From contig SHBV01000002.1 of NCBI GenBank assembly GCA_004211885.1, positions 50,735 through 114,734 of the forward strand: a DNA stretch of 64,000 nucleotides. The letters are read 5' to 3'. The position numbers were made by a program, and so were the translations under genes. Every line of letters begins with the position of its first letter. The stretch's first letter is position 1. Positions 9,836 through 19,000 of the stretch are shown here, one piece after another. The DNA is from Verrucomicrobiaceae bacterium. GTDB taxonomy: Bacteria > Verrucomicrobiota > Verrucomicrobiia > Verrucomicrobiales > DEV007. The notes under the pieces were generated by a model. The model searched no databases, had not been told where the DNA came from, and worked only from the letters and a program-made list of their open reading frames with translations.

Positions 9836-11302
9836 ATGAGTAAAACCACATCACATCTGGAAGAGCATAGCCGGAGAAAATTTCTTAAATCTTTTGGGAA
9901 TTCAATGGCTGGTCTTTCACTTTCTGGGATCTTTTCTGGCAATCAAGTCTTTGGTGCGGCTCCAGCAAGTTCTCTCATTAATCCCATGGCACCAAAGCCT
10001 CAGAACTTCGCTGCCAAAGCCAAGGCATGTATCTTTCTTTATATGTATGGAGGTCCTTCGCAAATGGATCTCTTTGATTATAAGCCGGAATTACAAAAGA
10101 ATGATGGGAAGGAGGTCAATATGGAGATTCGACGTGGGGATCTGCGCAAATCCAGACTCCTTGCATCAAAGAGAAAATTTAATCAGTATGGTGATTCGGG
10201 TCAGTGGTGCTCAGATGCTATTCCTAACATAGCGAAGCACATGGATAAGCTTGCTGTTATCAAGTCGCTTTATATGGATTCTTTTGCCCATGGATCAGCT
10301 AATCTACAAATGAATTGTGGTCGAATATTGCAAGGTCATCCCTCCTTAGGTGCGTGGGTAGCTCATGGACTGGGCACAACAAATCCTAATCTTCCAGGCT
10401 TTGTCGTCATGCTTGATGCCAGAGGTGGACCAATTCCTGGAGCAGCTAATTGGGCCAGTGGCTACATGCCGGCCGCTTATCAGGGAACAGTCTTAAGGTC
10501 CAAAGGCAATCCAATACTGAACCTTAATCCCCGCTCAATGATTACACATTCAATGCAGGGTGATAAGATCGACGCTATCAATGCTTTCAATAAAATGCAC
10601 CTTAACGGTAAGGAGTCATATTCTGAACTTAGTGCTCGTATTGCCAGTTATGATCTTGCCTATCAGTTGCATACGTCTGCTCCGGAAGCTCTTAATATTT
10701 CTTCTGAAGATGAAAAAACTAAACAGCTCTATGGGCTTCATATGGGCAAGGGTGAGCATAACTTGTCAATTCCCACCTCACACTTTGGCCGTCAGTGCCT
10801 GATCGCGCGTCGCTTAATTGAAAAGGGAGTTCGGTTTGTCCAGCTATATTCTGGGGGAGGTCATCAGCAACAGAACTGGGACGCTCACAATGGTGCCGAA
10901 GAAAATCTTAGCATTCATTGTCCCGAAATTGATGTCCCAGTTTCCGGGCTACTTGAGGACCTTGATCGACGCGGGATGCTTGAAGAGACGCTCGTTGTCT
11001 GGGGAGGAGAGTTTGGTCGTCAGCCTGTTTCTCAGGGAAAGAACGGCGGTCGAGATCATAACCCGAAAGGATTCAGTTACTTTCTTGCCGGGGGCGGCGT
11101 CAAGGCCGGGACAAGTTACGGAGAAACGGATCCACTAGGCCATGAGGCTGCAGTGAATAAGCATCATGTCCGTGACCTTCATGCAACGATTTTGCATCTT
11201 ATGGGTTTAGATCATGACACCCTCACCTATCACTATGGTGGATTGGATCAGAGGCTGACCGGAGTAGTACCTGCCGAAGTGATAAGTGGAGTCTTAGCCT
11301 AG
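9836..11302 (+). CDS. DUF1501 family protein with Tat signal
   Basis: 488 residues if started at the ATG at 9836; an in-frame ATG at 9782 would add 18 residues and overlap the previous gene by 23 nt. The shorter form puts a twin-arginine signal (HSRRKFLKSFGNSMAGLSLS) at residues 11-30, typical for this family. Family blocks include CIFLYMYGGPSQMDLFDYKP, GEFGRQPVSQG and GRDHNPKGFSYFLAGGGVK; the fold is related to alkaline phosphatases and sulfatases, and the family (DUF1501) has no established reaction. It follows the DUF1549/DUF1553 gene, the almost invariant partner in this phylum group, so the two probably act together in the periplasm. Confidence 0.9.
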   Translation: MSKTTSHLEEHSRRKFLKSFGNSMAGLSLSGIFSGNQVFGAAPASSLINPMAPKPQNFAAKAKACIFLYMYGGPSQMDLFDYKPELQKNDGKEVNMEIRRGDLRKSRLLASKRKFNQYGDSGQWCSDAIPNIAKHMDKLAVIKSLYMDSFAHGSANLQMNCGRILQGHPSLGAWVAHGLGTTNPNLPGFVVMLDARGGPIPGAANWASGYMPAAYQGTVLRSKGNPILNLNPRSMITHSMQGDKIDAINAFNKMHLNGKESYSELSARIASYDLAYQLHTSAPEALNISSEDEKTKQLYGLHMGKGEHNLSIPTSHFGRQCLIARRLIEKGVRFVQLYSGGGHQQQNWDAHNGAEENLSIHCPEIDVPVSGLLEDLDRRGMLEETLVVWGGEFGRQPVSQGKNGGRDHNPKGFSYFLAGGGVKAGTSYGETDPLGHEAAVNKHHVRDLHATILHLMGLDHDTLTYHYGGLDQRLTGVVPAEVISGVLA

Positions 11303-11312
11303 TTTCCGATTT

Positions 11313-12428
11313 TTATTTCCCAAACAGAACGCAAATTGGCCCTGGAACACTGATGATATTGCGGGTCGGAAAGCTGAGCTCTCCGGTGCTTTGATCAATC
11401 ATATGGACCGCAATTGTATTTGAATGGGCTCCGGCAGCAAATATCCATTTCGATGTGGGATCAATATTGATATTGCGTGGCCAAGCTCCCCGGATCGACT
11501 CCACTTCAGTGACTGTTAATTTTCCGGTCGAAGGATCCGCTTTATAGCACGTGATGCTGTCGTTACCACGGTTCGAGGACCATACAAATTTAGCATTAGG
11601 GTGAACAAGAATTTCAGCTGCAGAGTTGAAGGTTTCTTTTGCTTTAACCTGATCAGACAAGGATGGCGTTGTTGTCAATCTTTTAGCCTTTCCCGTGGAT
11701 TTTTCATAAGCGAATGTTGTGACGGAGAGCGAGAGTTCATTAAGTAAATAAATAAAATTTCCATCTGCAGAAAAACGCATGTGCCGCGGACCTCCTCCGG
11801 GCACACTCGCTGCCAGTGCATGCTTTGTGATGGATTTCTTGTCAGCGCTGACTTTGTAGATGTGAATATTGTCTGTTCCAAGGTCAGGAACGAAAGCGTA
11901 TCGTCCGTCCGGTGAAAATCCACACCAGTGAGGATGAGGCGAATTCTGGCGATTGCCAACCACTTTGGAGCCGCCTTCATGATCAATGACCACTGACTCA
12001 CCTAATTCGCTTTTATCATTCAGAGGAAAGAGAGCAGTGGAACCGCCACCATATTGAGCAGTCAGTAAGAAATTGCCGGAAGGGTGCACTGAAATATGGG
12101 TTCCACCCCCGTCCTTAATAAGGGAGCTGGTGAATTGTTCTAGGGAACCGTCTTCCTTAACATGAAATCCTGCCACGCCAGGTCCCCCATTAATGCCGGC
12201 CACTGCATAAATTTTTGTTCCATCAGGATGCCAAGCAAGGAAACCAGGTCCCCTGATTTCAGCTGCCAAAGATGCTTGAGATAATTTGCCGCTTTCGGTA
12301 TCAAATTTAGCCATGTAAATGCCTTTTGATCCGCGACCGCCTGTCCCGAAATAGACTTCAATTTTTTCAGCATTTAGCGGTGCCTCAAGGAACAGAATAA
12401 TAGATAATAGGAAGATTAATCTTTTCAT
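11313..12428 (-). CDS. Lactonase-family beta-propeller (6-phosphogluconolactonase-like)
   Basis: 371 residues with an N-terminal signal peptide (MKRLIFLLSIILFLEAPLNA). Repeated propeller blades with the lactonase-family signature are visible: GPGFLAWHPDGTKIYAV, GGGTHISVHPSGNFLLTAQYGGG, PHPHWCGFSPDGRYAFVPDLGTD, GGGPRHMRFSADGNFIYLLNEL and WPRNINIDPTSKWIFAAGAHS. Cytoplasmic relatives (Pgl) hydrolyse 6-phosphogluconolactone; secreted ones of this kind are common in polysaccharide-degrading bacteria and may act on sugar lactones. It converges with the DUF1501 gene with a 10-nt gap and shows no terminator. The DUF4380-like gene is 8 nt upstream on the same strand. Confidence 0.85.
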   Translation of the reverse strand: MKRLIFLLSIILFLEAPLNAEKIEVYFGTGGRGSKGIYMAKFDTESGKLSQASLAAEIRGPGFLAWHPDGTKIYAVAGINGGPGVAGFHVKEDGSLEQFTSSLIKDGGGTHISVHPSGNFLLTAQYGGGSTALFPLNDKSELGESVVIDHEGGSKVVGNRQNSPHPHWCGFSPDGRYAFVPDLGTDNIHIYKVSADKKSITKHALAASVPGGGPRHMRFSADGNFIYLLNELSLSVTTFAYEKSTGKAKRLTTTPSLSDQVKAKETFNSAAEILVHPNAKFVWSSNRGNDSITCYKADPSTGKLTVTEVESIRGAWPRNINIDPTSKWIFAAGAHSNTIAVHMIDQSTGELSFPTRNIISVPGPICVLFGK

Positions 12429-12436
12429 GATGATTT

Positions 12437-13432
12437 TTATTTCAGGAGGGGTTTAACTTTGGATTCCAGTAATTGAAGATCAAGTTGACTGTTTTTCTTA
12501 GGGTAGGGATTTTTTAGTAAGTGCCAGTTTTCAGTGAAAGCAGCTTTCTGTCCAGGTTCCATTATTTCCATTGGGCCTATAGGCTCCAGTTCACAGGCCG
12601 GGACCCAGTCCTTTTTTGGATACCAGATCGATAAGGTCAGTCCGGCTATTTCTCCATAGAGCCTTTTGGGGAAAGTTTTATATGTCTTCACAAAGGCCAA
12701 ATCATTTTGCATTTGATAAGCAAACCATCCTGCAAAACTATCAAAGCCAAGTTTAGGTTCGGATGGCGGCCCGAGAATTTCTAGAAAGTTACCTCGTCTA
12801 CGAATCATAGGGTCTTCAGGAAGGATTAGCATTTCATCCCTGCCTCGCATCATGATATAACCTTTTGGAAATCTTTGGTGCTCAGGCGAAAGGGGCACTA
12901 CTCCGATTCCACCATGAATTGCGAACATTCGGCCCCAGTGACACCATCGTTGGGTCTTTTGAGAAATATTTTCCATGGTCTGGGTGCATACAAGATGGGA
13001 AGAATCATCAGCAAGAACAAAATCCCTAATTAATCGTATGCCAGCGTCTGAAGCTTCCTTACTAATGAGTCTGGCCTTACGGGGTCCGGTAATTTTAGCT
13101 TCCCATACCCCTGACCATAGCTCTGATCTTTTAGGGATCAGATATTCGGGACCTATATCAAATCGGCCCGCGGAGGATGGCTTTTTATTACCGTTCGGAG
13201 TCCATTCAGATTCATTAGGGGCGATGAATAATGATTCTTTACCATCCTGACGATAACTCAGTACTCGTCCTCCGACATGATGACCCAATACTGCAACAGT
13301 TCCTACTGAATTACTCAGTTCTATGCAGTTAGGGTAATTTAAGAATTTTATTTTACGGGCCCCTGGTTCTGCTTGGGATCCTAGAATTTGAATTAAGAGA
13401 AAACTTAAAATGAGAATGTATCGTGGTAGCAT
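12437..13432 (-). CDS. Secreted DUF4380-like protein (aldose-epimerase-like fold suspected)
   Basis: 331 residues; signal peptide to about residue 21. The pattern IELSNSVGTVAVLGHHVGGRVLSYRQDG near the start, WTPNGNKKPSSAGRFDIGPE, LVCTQTMENISQKTQRWCHWGRMF and the closing MEPGQKAAFTENWHLL are the kind of blocks found in DUF4380 and other galactose-mutarotase-like beta-sandwich proteins. No experimentally known function is implied. It lies 8 nt upstream of the lactonase gene, so both are probably co-transcribed and used in carbohydrate handling outside the cytoplasm. The family name is given from memory of such motifs and is moderately uncertain. Confidence 0.6.
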   Translation of the reverse strand: MLPRYILILSFLLIQILGSQAEPGARKIKFLNYPNCIELSNSVGTVAVLGHHVGGRVLSYRQDGKESLFIAPNESEWTPNGNKKPSSAGRFDIGPEYLIPKRSELWSGVWEAKITGPRKARLISKEASDAGIRLIRDFVLADDSSHLVCTQTMENISQKTQRWCHWGRMFAIHGGIGVVPLSPEHQRFPKGYIMMRGRDEMLILPEDPMIRRRGNFLEILGPPSEPKLGFDSFAGWFAYQMQNDLAFVKTYKTFPKRLYGEIAGLTLSIWYPKKDWVPACELEPIGPMEIMEPGQKAAFTENWHLLKNPYPKKNSQLDLQLLESKVKPLLK

Positions 13433-13482
13433 TATTTAAATGAATTCAAATTATATTAGGGAGCTAATTTAGCTAAGGCCGC

Positions 13483-15966
13483 TCAGTTAAATAAGTTAAG
13501 CTGAGGCGCCTGAGATTCCGGAAGTTTTTTTGGAGCCTTTTTCTTGGCGATTTTTTTCGAAGGTTTGTTTTTGGTTTTTTCTTCTTCGGGTCTGGCGCTT
13601 GTTTTCTCCAGATGAGCTAAAATATTTTTGGACCTCTCAATAATTTCCGTGGGAAGACCGGCTAATCTAGCTACCTGTATTCCATAGCTACGATCGGCAC
13701 TGCCTTCGACAATTTTTCTCAGGAAAATGATTTTGTCATTATGTTCTCGTACGGCAATGTTAGCATTGCCGACACCTTTTCGGCTTTCAGATAGTGCTGT
13801 CAGTTCGTGGTAATGCGTAGCAAATAGTGTTCTGCATCCAATTTCGTCATGTAGATGTTCAGCTACTGCCCAGGCAATACTCAGACCATCAAACGTTGCG
13901 GTTCCACGTCCAATTTCATCAAGTATTACCAGTGAGTTTTCTGTAGCATTATTTAGAATGAGAGCTGTTTCATTCATTTCGACCATGAAAGTGGATTGAC
14001 CGCGTGCCAGATCATCGCTTGCACCTACTCTGGTAAATATTCGATCAACTAGACCAATTTCGGCACTCTTTGCTGGAACGAAGCTTCCAATTTGCGCCAT
14101 TAAGGTTAATAAAGCAACTTGTCGAATATAAGTGGATTTTCCTGCCATATTGGGGCCAGTAAGAATGATCAGCCGGGTTCCATCTGCATTAAGTTCCGCA
14201 TCATTAGGGACAAATTTTTCATCGATTGTGCTTTGATCCAGGACCGGATGTCTTCCTTCAACGATCTTTAATTTTTTTCCATTGCTTATTATTGGACGAC
14301 AATAGGCAAATAGGCGTGCCGTTTCGGACAGGCTTACCAAGACATCGATTTCAGCAAGAGCGTCAGCCGTGTCCTGCAGCTCATCAAGGCTCTCAAGAGT
14401 CTTGTCACGCACTTTAATAAATTCCTCATATTCAAGTTGCTTGGCTCTTTCGTCCGCTCCTAGGATTTTGTTTTCAACCTCTTTCAGTGCAGGAGTGATA
14501 AAACGCTCTGCATTTGAAGTGGTTTGTTTGCGAGTGTAATCCTCGGGGACATTTGAAAGATTAGCTTTGGTTATTTCAATGAAGTAGCCAAAAACATTAT
14601 TGTATTTAATTTTTAGAGACTTGATACCGGTCCTTTCCGATTCTTCATTTTGTAGTTGGGCTATCCATTGCTTACCCTCAGTTGATGCTCCTCTTAGTTC
14701 ATCAAGTTGTTCATTGTAACCGTCACGAAACATACCACCATCCTTGAGAGTTGCCGGTGGTTCGTCAGCGATTGCACTTTCAAGTAATTCAACTAATTCC
14801 TTAAATTCTTGCATTCTGATTAGAAGATCAGATGCTAGTGAACCTCCATCCAAAGCTGTTAAATGATCTTTTGCTTCGGGAATAGCGAGAATTGATTTTG
14901 CTAGCGCTTGTAGGTCCCTTGCATTACCTGACCCTCCACTCAATCTTCCTACTGTTCGCTCAATGTCTCTGACTTGAGACAGGGAATCTCGAATTTTGGA
15001 AAGTTGAAAAGGGGATGAGACGAGGGATTCAATTAGATCATGCCTAGAATTTATAGTATTCTCGTCGCGAAGCGGGTTCAGAATCCAGGCCCTTAATTTT
15101 CTAGCACCCATAGGTGTTTTGGTTCTGTCCAGCGCTCCTAAAAGAGTGTGCTGACGGCCGATCCGATGCTCTACTAGGTCAAGGTTGAGGGCGCTAGAAG
15201 CATCAATCAGAACATGAGCATTTGGCTGGTAAACTGATAAGCTCCTGATGTGATTGACATTACGGCGCAGAGTCGTTGTTACATAATGATATACTCCACC
15301 AGCAGCAGAGATTCCGGATTCCATCTCTGCACAACCAAATCCATCTAGGGAATGAGTACCGAAATGCTCAAGCAAGACTTCTTCAGCTTCATCCTTCAAA
15401 AATGAATAACTTTCGCAGGGAATAGCATTTTCATCGATATGTTCAAATTTTTCATTTTGCTCATCAGAATAAATGATCTCTGATGGGGACAGTCTGCTCA
15501 GTTCGTCTTCAAGCTCTTCGATGACGGTAAATTCTGCTATTCTGAAATGTCCTGTCGTAAGGTCCAAGGCAGCGAGTCCGTAACGACGATTACTAAAGTA
15601 GATGCCTGCGAGAAAATTGTTGCGGTTTTGGTCCAAGAGGTTCAGATCATTGACCGTCCCCGCACTAATGATTTGTGTCACTTCACGTTGAACTATTTTA
15701 CCAGGCTTGACCTCACCGACCTGTTCAGCAATGGCGACTCGCTTACCTGCCTTAACTAATTTTCCGATATATGATTCTGCGGCATGATGTGGAACTCCGC
15801 ACATTGACATTCCGTTACGTTTGGTAAGGGCCACTCCTAGGAGTCCTGCAGCTTCTTGCGCATCATCCATAAACAATTCATAAAAGTCACCAAGTCGAAA
15901 AAACAAGAGAGCATCATCAGGGAGACTTTTCCTGATAGAGGTATACTGTTTTAGCATCGGAGTCAT
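13483..15966 (-). CDS. mutS: DNA mismatch repair protein MutS
   Basis: 827 residues from the ATG at 15966 (MTPMLKQYTSIRKSLPDDALLFFRLGDFYELF, the mismatch-binding N-terminus with the Phe-x-Glu reader in a G-D-F-Y-E-L-F block); an in-frame TTG at 15981 would add 5 residues. The ATPase Walker A GPNMAGKSTYIRQ is near residue 604, Walker B LVILDEIGRGTATFDG and the TLFATHYHEL block follow. The extreme C-terminus, after a lysine-rich linker, is QLNLFN, matching the beta-clamp-binding consensus Q-L-x-L-F. The protein recognises base mismatches and small loops and recruits MutL. A small palindrome lies just after the stop codon. Confidence 0.97.
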   Translation of the reverse strand: MTPMLKQYTSIRKSLPDDALLFFRLGDFYELFMDDAQEAAGLLGVALTKRNGMSMCGVPHHAAESYIGKLVKAGKRVAIAEQVGEVKPGKIVQREVTQIISAGTVNDLNLLDQNRNNFLAGIYFSNRRYGLAALDLTTGHFRIAEFTVIEELEDELSRLSPSEIIYSDEQNEKFEHIDENAIPCESYSFLKDEAEEVLLEHFGTHSLDGFGCAEMESGISAAGGVYHYVTTTLRRNVNHIRSLSVYQPNAHVLIDASSALNLDLVEHRIGRQHTLLGALDRTKTPMGARKLRAWILNPLRDENTINSRHDLIESLVSSPFQLSKIRDSLSQVRDIERTVGRLSGGSGNARDLQALAKSILAIPEAKDHLTALDGGSLASDLLIRMQEFKELVELLESAIADEPPATLKDGGMFRDGYNEQLDELRGASTEGKQWIAQLQNEESERTGIKSLKIKYNNVFGYFIEITKANLSNVPEDYTRKQTTSNAERFITPALKEVENKILGADERAKQLEYEEFIKVRDKTLESLDELQDTADALAEIDVLVSLSETARLFAYCRPIISNGKKLKIVEGRHPVLDQSTIDEKFVPNDAELNADGTRLIILTGPNMAGKSTYIRQVALLTLMAQIGSFVPAKSAEIGLVDRIFTRVGASDDLARGQSTFMVEMNETALILNNATENSLVILDEIGRGTATFDGLSIAWAVAEHLHDEIGCRTLFATHYHELTALSESRKGVGNANIAVREHNDKIIFLRKIVEGSADRSYGIQVARLAGLPTEIIERSKNILAHLEKTSARPEEEKTKNKPSKKIAKKKAPKKLPESQAPQLNLFN

Positions 15967-16078
15967 AAGACAAGAGCCCAATAAAATAGGACCTTTTTAT
16001 TTTAGGAACCGAGTAGGAAAATTGAAGTCAGAAAGTAAAAAAGCGAACAGCGAGCAAGAATAGAGGCCTTTCCAATTT

Positions 16079-19000
16079 CTATTTAGCTTTCGATGTCTTG
16101 ACCTCCGCTCTTCTCAATACTGTTGATTTGCCATTTCCATCATTATGACAGATGTATCCGGGTCGAACCGTTGAAAGAATCAATACAGGATTCTTTTTGG
16201 TACCCTTGGGCCCATCAATTATTTCAATCTTATCTTTGTCTTCGGTATTAATTTTATCTTTTTCCTGAGGAGAAAATAATTCTACATTGTGACTGGAAAG
16301 AACGGCCAAGAGAGAATTATGGATTTCTTCTAATGAACTGATCAGATGAGCTCCTCCCTTTTTGTTTGTAGATAGAATTATCTTTTCTAATTGATCAATT
16401 TGCTCAATGACGGAGACACCGAAAAGATGAACAGTTCCCCATTCAGGAGACACTGCCCTTGAGAGTGTTTTCTTTTTGTCTTTGAGACTCTTAATCTCAC
16501 CTTCTACAGAATCTTTATCCTTTTGGGATTGCTGCAATTGGTCCCGAACCTTTTTCAATTTGGTTTGCAATGAACCGAGTTCACCGGTCCGGGCATCTAG
16601 CCTTTCAATTTCATTACGCACCGTATGATATTTTTGTGCCTTAACCTCATAGTCATTAGTTTCTTCTTTGAGGCGGCTAGAGAGGTTTTCTAATTTTTCA
16701 ATTTCAGCCTTCAGAGCAGAAATTTTTTCTTGCCGCGCTTTTAGTTCAGAACTGATTTGTTCATGTTGGTTACGAATGTCATTCAATCGCCGAGATTCTG
16801 TCGCTAGGTTACGGATGTCATTTTGCAGCCTTTGAAATTCACGTTTGGTTTCTTCTAATGAAACTCGTTCTTTGCGTTCTTCGAGTTTTATTTCACTGTA
16901 TTCCTCAAGCACCTGATTGAGTTTCGATTCAGCATTTTCAAATTCAGCATTGTGTTTTTCAATGCGTTCTTTTTCTTTATTCAGATCGATTACTTCTGCT
17001 GCGATTTCATCACGTTCTATTTTCCTCTCCCTGAGATCTTTTATTTGCGAATTGAGTTGATTTTCTTCTTCGCGGTAATTTGCAACGCTTTCTGTTGTTT
17101 CCAAGAGAGCCGAACTTGTTTCTTTAAGTTTCTCGCTAAGATCATTTAGATTGGCATTGCTTTCTTCAATGAGCTCTGTGGTGGATTGCAAAGCATTCTG
17201 TTTTTCTTCAAGTTCACTAGAGATTTCCTTGAGAGTTGACTTTTTGGTTTCAAGATCAGCCGTCTCAGCTGTCAGTTTGCTAATGTCTTCAAGGAGTTGA
17301 AGCTGCGCTTCCTTGTGTTCCCCTATTTCGTTTTCAAGGCGATCATAAGCTGTGAGAGTCTCTTTTAAATTTTCCTGACCCTGACTTAGTTTAGTTTGTG
17401 TCTCAGTAGTTTTTTCTTCGAGATTTGTCAGCTCCTCTTTTCTTTCTTCGAACTCATCTGTAATTTTTCTAAGTTCTTCTGTCCTTGCGTCAAGCCTAGC
17501 GGCTTCTGCAGTCAATTGGCTTATGTCTTCAAGGAGTGTAACTTGTGTCTCTTTCTTTTCCTTTATTTCAGCCTCAAGTGCATCATTAGCCGTCTGGCTT
17601 TGAGAAAGTTCTTCCTGACTTTCTAACAAGTGAGAATGTGTTTCTTCAAGTTTTTCATCAAGACTTGTAAATTCGGCACTGTGTTTTTCGAGGAGTTCCT
17701 TAGTATTAGAAAGTTGAGCCTTTTTCTCTTCAAGCTCTTCAGTGATTACCTTGAGATCTGATTGTTTGGATTCAAGTTCCGTCGTTTCTGCTGTAAGTTG
17801 ACTAATTTCCTCAAGTAGATGCAGTTGGTTTTCCTTCAGCTCTATGGTCTCAGATTCTAGACGGTCATAAGTGGTCAGAGTTTCCTTTAACTCTTCTTGG
17901 CCCTTATTCAGTTGGTTTTCATTCGTTTCTATAGCTTGCTGGATAGTTTCCAACTGCCCTTCTTCACGACTTAATCGTTCCTTTAAATCATTTGTTTTTT
18001 TCGTTGATTCCTCTAAATCGATCGTTGCTAATTGGTTCTGTTCTTTTAGTTCATCAGAAATTTTATTGTTTTCTTTGATGACTTTATTAATTTCATTATG
18101 CTCCTCTTGTACTTTTCCAAGGTGAAGCTCTTGTTCGGCCAAGAGATCTTGAGCTTTTGCTTTGGAAGAAACTAAATGATCTAATTCCGTTTTCCCGGAT
18201 TCAAGTAACTGATGTGTTTCTGAAAGTGCCTGAGTCGATTTTGCTAGTTTGTTTTCTATGGATTTCGATTCGGCTGAAACGTTTTCAAATTCAGATTGTA
18301 GTTTGCTTAATTCTTCGGAGATTTTTTCTTTAATTGATAGAAGATCGTCTAATGATGTTTTAACGGCTTCAAGTTTAGATTCTGTTTCTACCTTATCAGT
18401 AAGAGTTTTATTGTAACTCTCAATATCTAGTTCGAGAGCAGTTTTCAGATCCTCAAGTTTTTGATTTTCGGTTTGTCCTGTAAGTATATCCTTATCAAGG
18501 CATTTGATTTTTTCAGTCTTTTGCTTCAGTTCTTTCTGTGCCTGATCAAGCTTGGACTGCGTGTCCTTAAATTTATTTTTATCTTCTGTTAATTGTTCTA
18601 TATTTTTTGCTAGAGACTTCTTTTGATTAGACAAAAGCTCTCGGTCACTTGATAGCTGCTTAATTTTTTTCTGTAATTCTTGAGCTTCTTTTTCCGCAGC
18701 AAATTTATTTTTCTTTTTTAATTCTTTAACTTTTTCGACATCACTTTGAAGTGAAGAAAACTTATCTGTAAGTTCACTAAATTCTTCTTCGATTTCTTCT
18801 TTTATTACCCTGACCTTTTCATACTCATTAGTTGTTTCCTGGTATTTAGACTCTGTAGTTTTGATAGCTTTTTGCTTCTCAACTAAGAGCACCTTTGCCG
18901 CTTCCCTAGCATCCTTGATCTGTTGGACATCAGCTTCTAGTTCCTCTAGAGCCGTTTTAGTTTCCTTATTTGCTAATGCAATATTTTTGGTAGCTGCGGA

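Noticed and set aside
13433..13485. AGCTAA-T-TTAGCT palindrome and TGA read-through after mutS
   Set aside because: The clamp-binding QLNLF end of MutS is complete, only eight sense codons follow the TGA before a TAA, and no SECIS-like hairpin is seen. The palindrome has no T run.
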